19,841 nt of DNA from CBDUXT01 sp965371245 (GCA_965371245.1 CBDUXT010000098.1:1-19841); one strand, 5' to 3'. Positions 6,817-14,218 are shown, numbered from the stretch's first letter. Program-made: numbers and translations. The notes: generated by a model from the letters alone, not told the origin.

Positions 6817-8016
6817 GTGCTCAAGAAACTACGGCTCCACAACTTTCGCACCTTCCTGAACGCTGAGGTCTCCTTCCAAGATCGACACTTGGTGATCGGC
6901 CGGAACAACAGCGGAAAGACCAGCCTTTGCTCTGCGCTGAGGTTCCTGCATGCGACCGCGACCCGCAACCTCGAATCGTCGGCTCAGCACGTTCCAGGCG
7001 GACTAGGGGAACTACGGAATTGGGCCCTCGACAACCCTGTGTTCGAGTTGTCCATTTCTTGCGAAGTCCCGTTTGACAGCGAACCCTGCCAGTACACGTA
7101 CGAACTCCACGTCAAGGTCGAGGATGGGCACCGCAGCGGAACAGTCGGGGCTTCATCCCTACGGGTCGTGAAGGAAACCCTCCTGGTCACGTGTCCAGGC
7201 TTCAACGGAGTGGCTCTGTTGAGAAACGATGGGCATGAAGCGCACATGCTGCACGAGGGTTCTGACGAGGCTTTCACGCCGAAGACCCTAGCACCGCGTG
7301 ATGCGACGATGCTCTCCATCCTTCATGAACTGGACACGAACCGCCGGGCCATCAACTTTCGTCGCTACCTTGCGAGTTGGATGTATTTCTCTCTGAACCC
7401 CGATGCCATGCGATATGGCTGGCAAAAGGCCAACACGCCACCTTGGGGGTTTCGTTCGGATGGGGGCAGTCTCGCACGTATCTTGTTCCAGCTTAAGAAC
7501 ATGGACGAAGTTCGATACCGACGAGTCATCGAGCACGTGCGCATCGTCGAGCCGGACCTGGAGGCGATCAACTTTATTCCCACGCCCGACCAAGCGGCCG
7601 TTCCTTTTGTGGCCCTGAAGAACCAGCCCAAGGCGTCATGGAACGGCCTCTCCGACGGGACGTTGCGAACGCTGGCGCTGGCCTCTATCACGGAAATCCT
7701 ATGCGGGATTTCGCGTCCCAACGAGCCTACGGTGTCGTCGCTGGTCACTATCGAAGAACCGGAGAACGGAATCTGTCCAGCACAGTTGCGCTCCTTCTTC
7801 GATAGCCTTGAGGATACGCCCGGAGTTGGTCAATTCCTGTACACGTCTCACTCCCCGTATTTCATCAACTTCTTCGACGCGCGTCGGACAGCGGTCACGC
7901 TTCTTCGGAGAAGTAACGACCGTACGGAAATCGAATCGGTACCAGAACCCGACGACTCTGATCCAGACCGCCCGATGCTCGCGGAAGAATACTCGATGGA
8001 GCTATTCGGCACTTGA
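6817..8016 (+). CDS. OLD/ABC-type ATPase, probable defence-like module (gene 1 of 2)
   Basis: The 399-residue soluble ATPase belongs to the AAA_21/OLD-like group of SMC/ABC-type ATPases. It opens with KKLRLHNFRTF, typical of RecF/OLD proteins. Walker A is GRNNSGKTS (28-36), the ABC signature is LSDGTLR (278-284), Walker B is LVTIEEPENG (309-318) and the H-loop is SHSP (344-347), so ATP hydrolysis should be intact. It lacks a fused TOPRIM domain; the next gene seems to supply one. The start is GTG 6817 with GGAGG seven bases upstream. Its TGA overlaps the next gene's TTG start. A sampled line (7381-7440) is 52% GC against 63% in a sampled gapA line (5041-5100), a hint of foreign origin. Related two-gene sets (split OLD, PARIS AriA/AriB) act in phage defence; that role is inferred. 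Confidence 0.87.
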   Translation: MLKKLRLHNFRTFLNAEVSFQDRHLVIGRNNSGKTSLCSALRFLHATATRNLESSAQHVPGGLGELRNWALDNPVFELSISCEVPFDSEPCQYTYELHVKVEDGHRSGTVGASSLRVVKETLLVTCPGFNGVALLRNDGHEAHMLHEGSDEAFTPKTLAPRDATMLSILHELDTNRRAINFRRYLASWMYFSLNPDAMRYGWQKANTPPWGFRSDGGSLARILFQLKNMDEVRYRRVIEHVRIVEPDLEAINFIPTPDQAAVPFVALKNQPKASWNGLSDGTLRTLALASITEILCGISRPNEPTVSSLVTIEEPENGICPAQLRSFFDSLEDTPGVGQFLYTSHSPYFINFFDARRTAVTLLRRSNDRTEIESVPEPDDSDPDRPMLAEEYSMELFGT

Positions 8017-8624
8017 TCACGAAGATTGGCATCATCTATCAAGACCTCAACAGCCTCGGGTTCCTTCAGGGTTTGAGGGACCGACTCGGATGCACGGCCG
8101 AATTCGTACCGCCACCCGCGGCCATCGGCAAGCAACGCGTCCTGACTCGGAAGCAGGCCAAGGAAGCGTGGCGCCGCTTCAAGGAGAAGGGTGTAGACCT
8201 CGTTGTCCGGTTCACGGATGCTGACGGGAAGCGGTGGCAAAAAACTCAGCGAGACGAACTCCAACGTGTGCCAGACGAGGCCAGGTCGAGTTGGATCTGC
8301 GGCGTGGCCGTGAACAACCCTGAGGAATGGCTCGCGCTGGATGTTGCCCATCTGGCGTCTTCGCTCAATCGTCCGCCCGCAGAGCTGGCGGACCCAGAAA
8401 AGCGTACCGGCGTGGTCAAACACGCCATCGACGAACTTGCACAACGTAACGGGCGCAAGAAAAGTGAAGTGGTTGCGAGGATCGTAAGGGATGCTCCCGC
8501 TGACGTGTTTCGGAGATGGCTGAAGAACGACGCCTTGCGGAAGTTGTACTCTGACTGCCGGTTAGCCGCCACCCGCGCCAACTGCGAAACGCCGAACGAA
8601 CTGGAGGCCAAAGGCAGTGAGTGA
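8013..8624 (+). CDS. TOPRIM/DUF4276-like partner of the ATPase (gene 2 of 2)
   Basis: The 203-residue protein seems to be a stand-alone TOPRIM-like protein of the DUF4276/DUF4435 type, which pairs with ABC ATPases in defence modules. Supporting motifs are the DxD in FTDADGK (D69, D71) and VAVNNPEEWLALD (98-110), which matches the family's strand-EaWlLaD pattern. The N-terminal strand IIYQDLNSLGFLQGL (7-21) fits the TOPRIM V-E-G segment, but the catalytic Glu position appears to be Gln10. The start is TTG at 8013, overlapping the ATPase stop, which implies translational coupling. Its last 8 bases overlap rpe, and the rpe Shine-Dalgarno lies inside its end. Family membership comes from motif reading, so a degenerate or divergent fold is possible. 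Confidence 0.75.
   Translation: MITKIGIIYQDLNSLGFLQGLRDRLGCTAEFVPPPAAIGKQRVLTRKQAKEAWRRFKEKGVDLVVRFTDADGKRWQKTQRDELQRVPDEARSSWICGVAVNNPEEWLALDVAHLASSLNRPPAELADPEKRTGVVKHAIDELAQRNGRKKSEVVARIVRDAPADVFRRWLKNDALRKLYSDCRLAATRANCETPNELEAKGSE
8603..8607 (+). promoter_or_regulatory. Ribosome binding site of rpe inside the upstream gene
   Basis: GGAGG lies nine bases before the GTG start of rpe and within the last codons of the TOPRIM-like gene. It fixes the rpe start at 8617, and it means rpe must be translated from a message that runs through the accessory pair or starts inside it. Confidence 0.7.
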
Positions 8625-9315
8625 GTTCGCCCTCGCCTCCCCCGGTGTGCGCATCGCCCCCTCCCTGCTGTCGGCCGATTTTTCGCGGCTTGCGGAAGAT
8701 GTGGCCGTTGTCGAGTCGGCCGGTGCTACGGTGCTTCACCTTGACGTGATGGACGGACACTTCGTCCCGAACATAAGTTACGGCGTCCCGGTGATCGCCT
8801 CGCTTCGTCCACGCACCAAGTCGTTTCTCGACGCGCATCTGATGATCGCCGATCCCCGGCGATACGCCGAATCATTCGTGAAGGCCGGCTGCGATCACAT
8901 CACCTTCCACATTGAGACCACGACAGAGCCAGTCGAGCTGGTGGACCACATTCGAAGTCTCGGCGCGTCGGTCGGCGTGTCCCTCAACCCGACGACGCCG
9001 GTGAGCGCGATCGAGTCCATCCTCGACCGCGTGGATCTGGTTCTTGTCATGAGCGTCTGGCCCGGCTTCGGCGGGCAGGCGTTCATCCGCGACGTGCTCG
9101 AGAAGGTGAGTGAACTTCGTGAACGGCTTGGTGAGCATCAACGGCTTGAGATCGACGGGGGGGTCGATGCCAATACCATTGGGGACGCCGCGGCTGCTGG
9201 GGCCGATCTCTTCGTGGCTGGGACGGCCGTTTTCCGCCGACCAGACCCTCCCGCTGCCCTGCGAGAGCTTGAGCGACTGGCGTCCGAGGCCTTTCTAAAG
9301 AGAAATAAAGCCTAG
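8617..9315 (+). CDS. rpe: Ribulose-phosphate 3-epimerase
   Basis: The 232-residue cytosolic TIM-barrel enzyme interconverts ribulose 5-phosphate and xylulose 5-phosphate in the pentose phosphate (or Calvin) pathway. APSLLSADF (14-22), HLDVMDGHFVPN (41-52), DAHLMI (72-77), VMSVWPGFGGQ (144-154) and EIDGG (178-182) are the family signatures. The metal ligands H41, D43, H74 and D180 are present. The start is GTG 8617 with a good GGAGG; it overlaps the preceding gene by 8 bp. A strong intrinsic terminator follows 31 bp after the stop, so rpe ends the unit that begins at gapA or at a promoter within it. Confidence 0.96.
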   Translation: MSEFALASPGVRIAPSLLSADFSRLAEDVAVVESAGATVLHLDVMDGHFVPNISYGVPVIASLRPRTKSFLDAHLMIADPRRYAESFVKAGCDHITFHIETTTEPVELVDHIRSLGASVGVSLNPTTPVSAIESILDRVDLVLVMSVWPGFGGQAFIRDVLEKVSELRERLGEHQRLEIDGGVDANTIGDAAAAGADLFVAGTAVFRRPDPPAALRELERLASEAFLKRNKA

Positions 9316-9346
9316 CTGCGTGGATGCCGAGGTATTTCTATCAATG

Positions 9347-9371
9347 TCCCGGTCCTCGACCGGGATTTTTT
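9347..9371 (+). terminator. Intrinsic terminator after rpe
   Basis: TCCCGGTC (9347-9354) and GACCGGGA (9358-9365) form an 8-bp GC-rich stem with a CTC loop, directly followed by six T residues (9366-9371). This is a classic Rho-independent terminator on the plus strand and the clearest one in the window. Confidence 0.9.
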
Positions 9372-9520
9372 GTTGCGGAGTCGCTGGTTGCGGGTTATTT
9401 GTTCGCGTCACGGGCGAGCGACGTCTGCGTCTTTTGGCCGGTTTGTAGCCGGTAGTGACTTCGACCTACATGGATGATCTGTTCGCGATTGGCGTCTAGC
9501 CGTTCAGAAGAGGTGTTAAG

Positions 9521-10156
9521 GTGGAGGCACTCATACTGGTTCCGTGGGCAGAGACGGAGTGGAGCGCCGCCGGACGGTTGGCCGGGCGCACCGCCATTCC
9601 TCTTACCGAAGCCGGCGTGCAGACGGCCCGATTCTGGTCGGATCGCCTGGCGGCGTCGGCCCTGAAAGCAGTCTATACAAGTAACCAGGAAACCTCGCTC
9701 GATATCGCCAACATCATCTCCAAGCGAACCGGGGCGTCGAAAAAAACGATCGCCGAGCTGGCGGAAGTGGACTTGGGGCTCTGGGATGGTTTGACCAGCG
9801 AGGAGCTGAAGCGGCGCTATCCGAAGATCTTCAAGAAATGGAAAAGCGATCCCTCGAGCGTCTCGCCGCCCGAAGGCGAGGATCTCGAGCACGCCGTCGA
9901 GCGGCTCCGCCCGCCGGTCGAAAAACTGACCAGGAGACCGGGCAAGGGTCCATGCGCCGTTGTCCTGGGGCCCATGGCGTTCGCCCTGACCCGTTGCTGG
10001 ATCGAGTCGGCGGACTTATCCGAGCTGGGTTCGATGGGCGGGGCCGAACCGCTACGCTATGACATCACGGACTCAGGGATAACCGGTCCGGGGGTTCCGC
10101 TGCCATCCGCTGCCAGCGGTTCGGATCTGGCCGCCACGTCCAAGGTCACGGACTAG
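9521..10156 (+). CDS. Histidine-phosphatase-fold protein without catalytic residues (pseudoenzyme)
   Basis: The 211-residue protein follows the phosphoglycerate-mutase-like histidine phosphatase pattern, but the active site is gone. The RHG motif of the family's LVRHGET segment reads LVPWAET (6-12), so Arg is Pro8 and the phospho-accepting His is Trp9. The second Arg (SPLxRAxxTA) aligns with Thr58 in TSNQETSLDIA. The second His (VVSHG) is replaced in VVLGP (147-151). The scaffold remains: the strand-loop ELAEVDLGLWDG keeps Glu82, and GEDLEHAVERL matches the GESL helix. It is therefore probably a binding or regulatory protein. Start GTG 9521 has AAGAGG seven bases upstream. accD begins 31 bp downstream, so the two may be co-transcribed. 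The last 40 residues are Ser/Gly/Pro-rich with no clear fold. Confidence 0.82.
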   Translation: MEALILVPWAETEWSAAGRLAGRTAIPLTEAGVQTARFWSDRLAASALKAVYTSNQETSLDIANIISKRTGASKKTIAELAEVDLGLWDGLTSEELKRRYPKIFKKWKSDPSSVSPPEGEDLEHAVERLRPPVEKLTRRPGKGPCAVVLGPMAFALTRCWIESADLSELGSMGGAEPLRYDITDSGITGPGVPLPSAASGSDLAATSKVTD

Positions 10157-10187
10157 AGCAACCTAACCAACTGAGAGATAAGCACCT

Positions 10188-10988
10188 GTGGAAAAAGGAG
10201 GCGTGCCGCCCGGTCTTTGGTCCCGCTGCGAGAGCTGTGGGCACATGCTCTACGAGAAGGAGGTCGAAGAGCGCAGTTTCGTCTGTCCGGAGTGCGATCA
10301 TCACCGCCGAATCGATTCGCGAACCCGTATCAAGCAGTTGGTCGATCCCGGCACGTTCGAAGAGTTCGACGCCGACCTCCGTTCCACCGACCCCCTCAAG
10401 TTCAAAGACCGGTTGACCTACAAGGATCGCCTCAAGAAGGAGCGTGCCAAGACCGGTGAGGTCGAGGCGGTTGTCACGGGTAGAGCTTTCATCCGCGGCC
10501 GCCCCGTCATTCTGGCGGCCATGAACCCCCGTTTCATCATGGCATCGATGGGGGCGGTGGTGGGCGAAAAGATCACCCGAGCGATCGAGAAGGCCATTGA
10601 AGAGAACGTTCCGTTCATCAACGTGACGGCCTCCGGCGGCGCACGGATGCAGGAGGGCATGGTGTCGCTGGTGCAGATGGCCAAGACATCGGCAGCCCTC
10701 GCCCGGCTCGATGATGCGGGTGGTTTGCACGTCGTGGTGGCGACGGACCCGACGACGGCCGGTGTGGCGGCCAGCTTTGCGAGCCTGGGGGACGTCATCC
10801 TGGCCGAGCCGCGTGCCATGATCGGGTTCGCCGGTCCGCGCGTCATTGCCAACACGATCAACGCGGAGCTTCCCGACGGGTTTCAGACAGCCGAGTTCAT
10901 GCTGGAGCACGGCTTCGTCGATCGCATCGTTCATCGATCCGACCTCCGTCAGGAGATCGCCCGGATCATCGATTTCTGCGGAAAGTAA
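10188..10988 (+). CDS. accD: Acetyl-CoA carboxylase carboxyltransferase subunit beta
   Basis: The 266-residue subunit works with AccA to transfer carboxyl from carboxybiotin to acetyl-CoA, giving malonyl-CoA, the first step of fatty-acid synthesis. The N-terminal zinc ribbon has its four cysteines (C14, C17, C33, C36) in PPGLWSRCESCGHML and VCPECDHH. The crotonase-fold core contains NVTASGGARMQEG, DPTTAGVAASFASLGD and IGFAGPRVI, all diagnostic for AccD. It starts at GTG 10188 with only a weak GAGAG upstream; a second GTG at 10203 is too close to the GGAGG within the reading frame. accA is not in the window. It probably shares a transcript with the phosphatase-like gene 31 bp upstream. fabZ at 14875-15354 serves the same pathway but is on the other strand. 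Confidence 0.97.
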   Translation: MEKGGVPPGLWSRCESCGHMLYEKEVEERSFVCPECDHHRRIDSRTRIKQLVDPGTFEEFDADLRSTDPLKFKDRLTYKDRLKKERAKTGEVEAVVTGRAFIRGRPVILAAMNPRFIMASMGAVVGEKITRAIEKAIEENVPFINVTASGGARMQEGMVSLVQMAKTSAALARLDDAGGLHVVVATDPTTAGVAASFASLGDVILAEPRAMIGFAGPRVIANTINAELPDGFQTAEFMLEHGFVDRIVHRSDLRQEIARIIDFCGK

Positions 10989-11290
10989 CGCGCGGTTCCG
11001 CACTCACCGGCCGCACGCAACGCGGCGATCAAAGCGCTTCGAATCACAAGGTCCGTCGTGTTGAGATGGACCGTGAACATCACCGTTCCTCGAACCCGCG
11101 CCCGTGCCTCTCGCGCAACAGAATAGCGAAAGCTTTTCTTTGATTCGGGCCGATGAATCATGTACAAAGCGGTCGGTTCCAAAGCTGTCGCGACAGGATG
11201 AACGCGGCGTTTTCTTGGGGGACCGTGTATCGAACACGATGGACGCAGCCCGGGCGCGGGGCGTTTCGTTCTTTTGCAGAAGACACACGG
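10989..11290. other. Intergenic gap after accD
   Basis: These 302 bases hold no gene I can support. A GCGGAA/TTCCGC stem (10978-10983 and 10996-11001) straddles the accD stop but lacks a T-run. A promoter-like pair sits at 11140-11168. A 72-codon minus-strand frame (11165 down to 10949) has a plausible-looking protein but overlaps the end of accD and has no ribosome binding site. Confidence 0.5.
11140..11168 (+). promoter_or_regulatory. Possible sigma-70 promoter for the amidase-like gene
   Basis: TTGATT (11140-11145) and TACAAA (11163-11168) are separated by exactly 17 bp; each matches its consensus at 4 of 6 positions. The gene starts at 11291, so the leader would be about 115 nt. Confidence 0.35.
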
Positions 11291-11848
11291 ATGGACCAGC
11301 GAGCACGGATGTTCTGGACGCTGGCGTCTTTGGCCGCCGCCATGACCGGGACCTCGGCCTGGCTGGGCTGGATCGACCCGTCGGACCCCACCCCCACTCA
11401 AACTCCCTCGTTCGAATCCCTGATGGTCTCCGCGCGGTTGCTCGTGGCCGACGATGTCTTTATCGAGCACGGTAACTGGCCCGCCGTGGAGGTCTTGGCG
11501 GGTCCGGCTGCCTCCGGTGCGTTTCTTACCGCGCGCTCCGCTGACGCCGCATACGATTTCTCCATCGACGCAGACGGCCACCTCGAACGAAGCACCCGCT
11601 GGACGACCCGTGGACCGGGCGATGCCGACAATGCGACCATCCGGATCATGGTCGCGCGGCGCGACCGGGACGAGCTGATGACCCGTGCACAGTGGTACGC
11701 CCTCCGTGCGCTCACCGCCGCCCTTCAGGAGGCGGCGGGCGTCCCCTCCCCGATCCCCGTACGCCTCCAATCCTCGTGGGCCAAGGCGTATGGGCTGCAG
11801 ACGAACACCGAACTGGTGCTGAACCCACCGCCTTCGTCGCCCGGTTAG
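11291..11848 (+). CDS. Membrane-anchored protein resembling an inactive N-acetylmuramoyl-L-alanine amidase
   Basis: The 185-residue protein has an N-terminal hydrophobic segment (residues 7-27) that should anchor or export it. The rest can be laid over the amidase_2/PGRP fold. WPAVEVLAG (63-71) fits W-IVIHHS, YDFSIDADGHLE (88-99) fits YHFVIxxDGxIE, and RW, NATIRIMVAR and MTRAQWYALRALTAAL (130-145) fit the GIGIxLVG strand and the PTxAQ helix. In this alignment the zinc His pair is Ala70-Gly71 and the next His is Asp89, so it would not bind zinc or cut peptidoglycan. The assignment is by pattern and is moderate. The frame is open from 11153, but ATG 11291 starts right before the hydrophobic segment. 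No clear Shine-Dalgarno is seen (AGAAGA upstream). Confidence 0.68.
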   Translation: MDQRARMFWTLASLAAAMTGTSAWLGWIDPSDPTPTQTPSFESLMVSARLLVADDVFIEHGNWPAVEVLAGPAASGAFLTARSADAAYDFSIDADGHLERSTRWTTRGPGDADNATIRIMVARRDRDELMTRAQWYALRALTAALQEAAGVPSPIPVRLQSSWAKAYGLQTNTELVLNPPPSSPG

Positions 11849-12157
11849 CAGGCTATTCCAATAGCAGGTGTGGCGCGGCCTTCCGGGTCGCGAAAACACT
11901 GGCAAGATGCCAGTGCCACACAATTCGGGGTTAGGCCCTTAGCCCAGCGCCGGCGCTCCGGCTTCCGACCACCTGATGCACCTCCACAGCCTACCGGGTA
12001 CAGCCCGGGGTTATCGGAGCCCACGGCGTATCGGCGCTGCTCCCCCCCCGAGGCTTTTATCGCCCGTGCCGCATGGCTATGATGTTACAGCACGCGCGCG
12101 CCGTTTGGGTAACTAACGGTTGGCGAGGAGCGTGTTGCATAGCGGGGGCGTGTGCTC
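11849..12157. other. Repeat-filled intergenic gap before the subtilase-like gene
   Basis: These 309 bases hold no gene. They contain a palindromic element (11870-11920), a perfect 12-bp palindrome AGCGCCGGCGCT (11946-11957) and further GC-rich short repeats. TATGAT at 12078-12083 (5 of 6 to the -10 consensus) is a possible promoter element, but no good -35 sits at the right distance. Confidence 0.55.
11870..11920. repeat. Palindromic repeat element
   Basis: CACTGGCA (11897-11904) and TGCCAGTG (11908-11915) form a perfect 8-bp stem with an AGA loop. The unit is bounded by TGTGGC near 11871 and GCCACA at 11915-11920, which are inverted copies of each other. The layout (short terminal inverted repeats plus an inner hairpin) is like the element between gapA and pgk. 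It sits just after the stop of the amidase-like gene and has no T-run. Confidence 0.55.
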
Positions 12158-14167
12158 ATGGGGCTCCGATGGACGATCAGGCTCGCGCTGTGCGGTCTTC
12201 TGCTGGCCGCAGGCCATGGCGGGGGAATCATCCCCAACGACCCTGACTTCGCCTTGCAGTGGGCCTTGCGAAACACCGGCCAACTCGTGCGTGAGCAGCC
12301 GGGCCTCAGCGGTGCCGACATCGACGCCCCCGGCGCCTGGGCCATTCATCAGGGTACATCGTCTGTCACGGTGGCCGTTGTCGGGCGGGGCATGCATCCG
12401 CACCCGGAGTTTGCCGGCCGCCTGCTGACAGGTCGCGCCTTCCTCGGCGACGTCTTCAACACACTCGATCCCTGCTCCAACGATACGCATGCGGCCGGCA
12501 TCATTGCAGCCACCGCCAACGACGGACTGGGCGTCGCCGGGCTGATGGGCGATGCCTGGCTCTTGCCGGTTCGAGTCGTGGAGGACTGCCTGGGAGATCA
12601 AGCTGCGACGGCCGAAGGCATCATCTGGGCGATCAATGCAGGTGCCGACGTCATCTTGGTTCCCTTGCTGTTCACCAGTGGTTCGCCGGAACTTGCCCAG
12701 GCGGTCACGCTTGCCAGGATCAACGACGTCGTGCTGATCGCGCCAGCCGGCGACGCCGGGGGCGGGCCGGTTGCGTTCCCGGCCGCCTACGACGATTGCA
12801 TGGCGGTGTCGGCCACCACAAATCGCGACGAGCTCTCCTCGTCGTCGAACGTGGGACCACAAATCGAGATCGCGGCTCCCGGCAAGGACATCTGGTCGAC
12901 CGTCTCCGACGATGGTCATGCCTTTCAGTCGGCCGAGAAGGACACGGTTTCCGCGGCGGCCTTCGTGACGGGCGTCGCGGCGCTCGTTCGATCCTACGCA
13001 CCCCAGCTCAGGGCGAACGAGGTCAAGACCGTGCTGATGGAGTCCGCCGATGATCTCGGCGACGCCGGTCCGGACATCCTCTTCGGAAACGGCCGGCTCA
13101 ATGCCCGACAAGCGTTGGAACTCGCCACGGCGCCGGCATTGCGATTCGAACGGGTGGACGAGCTTCCCGCGACGATCCCGCCCGGCGTCAGCAGCGGCTT
13201 CACGGTGCGCATCGCCTCGGTCGCGGAAACCGTGGAACCTCAGACCGCGCGGCTGTTTGCTCGCGTGGACGGCTCGCCGTTTGATGCCATCAATATGACA
13301 CCGATGGGCAACGACCTGTTCACCGTCGGGTTTCCCGCGGCGCCGTGTCAGGCGAGCTTGGAGTACTACTTCTTAGCCACCGGCGACGGCGGGACCGTCG
13401 TGACCGACCCGCTGAACGCCCCGGCCTCGACCTTTCAGGCTGCGGTCATCATTCGCTCGACACTGTTCGAGGACGATTTCGAGACCGATCAAGGCTGGGG
13501 CATCGAGGGCGGCGACACCACGAGCGGACGGTGGGCGCGCGTCGAGCCCAGAGGTACGACGGCACAACCCTCGTTCGATTTCTCCCCCAACCAAGGAGCG
13601 TTCTGCTATGTCACCGGGCAGCACCTCGGCGGCGACCCTGGAACCAACGACGTGGACGGAGGACCGATGTTGCTGACCACACCGGTAATCGCGCTACCCA
13701 CGCCCGATGCCGAGGTGAGCTACGCCCGCTGGTTCTTTGCGACCAATGTCGGCACGCCGGACTTCCTTACGGTTGAGGTCTCGCGCGACGGTGGGTCCAC
13801 GTGGCACACGGTCGAGGTCGTCGGATCGCTGCGCGAGTGGATTCCGCATAGCTTCCGGCTCAGCGACATACCCGAGGCCGTTGGCGACGAGCTGCGCGTA
13901 CGCTTCTCCGCGTGTGATTGCCCCAACGATTCACTGGTCGAGGCGGCCATCGATGAGTTCCGCGTCGTGGGCCTCGGCTGCACGACCCGACCGGGTGATG
14001 TGAACAACGACGGCGCGGTCGATCTGCTCGATCATCGACGCTTGGGCGAATGTTGGACCGGACCCGAGGATGCAACCGCAGGGTGTGATCTTGCGGACCT
14101 CAACATGGACGGCGAGGTCGGTCTGGCAGACTACGGGCTACTTCAGACCCTCTTCTCGCCCCCATAG
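12158..14167 (+). CDS. Exported subtilase-fold (S8) protein with lost catalytic triad and C-terminal dockerin
   Basis: The 669-residue protein has a signal peptide (1-22) and an S8-type start (DPDFALQWALRNTGQ, 28-42). The subtilase domain spans about 50-320, but the active site is degraded. The Asp of VAVVDTG is Gly76 (VAVVGRG), the oxyanion Asn is Asp199 (PAGD), and the Ser of GTSMAAP is Val264 in DTVSAAAFVTG. Only His111 (THAAGI) remains. A beta-sandwich region (about 325-607) follows, including GGSTWHTVEV. The last 62 residues form a dockerin-like pair of calcium loops (DVNNDGAVDLLD, DLNMDGEVGLAD), which may dock it to a surface partner. ATG 12158 is preferred, with GGGGG eight bases upstream; GTG 12152 is the alternative. 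It is probably a binding or structural protein. It converges with the gene ending at 14219. Confidence 0.87.
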   Translation: MGLRWTIRLALCGLLLAAGHGGGIIPNDPDFALQWALRNTGQLVREQPGLSGADIDAPGAWAIHQGTSSVTVAVVGRGMHPHPEFAGRLLTGRAFLGDVFNTLDPCSNDTHAAGIIAATANDGLGVAGLMGDAWLLPVRVVEDCLGDQAATAEGIIWAINAGADVILVPLLFTSGSPELAQAVTLARINDVVLIAPAGDAGGGPVAFPAAYDDCMAVSATTNRDELSSSSNVGPQIEIAAPGKDIWSTVSDDGHAFQSAEKDTVSAAAFVTGVAALVRSYAPQLRANEVKTVLMESADDLGDAGPDILFGNGRLNARQALELATAPALRFERVDELPATIPPGVSSGFTVRIASVAETVEPQTARLFARVDGSPFDAINMTPMGNDLFTVGFPAAPCQASLEYYFLATGDGGTVVTDPLNAPASTFQAAVIIRSTLFEDDFETDQGWGIEGGDTTSGRWARVEPRGTTAQPSFDFSPNQGAFCYVTGQHLGGDPGTNDVDGGPMLLTTPVIALPTPDAEVSYARWFFATNVGTPDFLTVEVSRDGGSTWHTVEVVGSLREWIPHSFRLSDIPEAVGDELRVRFSACDCPNDSLVEAAIDEFRVVGLGCTTRPGDVNNDGAVDLLDHRRLGECWTGPEDATAGCDLADLNMDGEVGLADYGLLQTLFSPP

Positions 14168-14218
14168 CCGTCCGGCGTCGGCTTGGCAGGAGTCGGACCG
14201 GTGCCTTCCCCGGCCTCG

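Noticed and set aside
10949..11165. A 72-codon minus-strand frame with a plausible protein (RGTVMFTVHLNTTDLVIRSAL) behind accD
   Set aside because: It overlaps the accD 3' end, has no Shine-Dalgarno and matches no family I know. A homology search that finds the same protein elsewhere would revive it.
11405..11425. GTTCGAATCCC, which looks like a tRNA T-arm
   Set aside because: The flanking bases do not form a T-stem, there is no anticodon arm or acceptor stem, and it lies inside the coding frame of the amidase-like gene.
12113..13111. Long minus-strand frame opposite the subtilase-like gene
   Set aside because: High GC opens antisense frames. The plus strand has signal peptide, S8 and dockerin motifs, and the minus frame has none.
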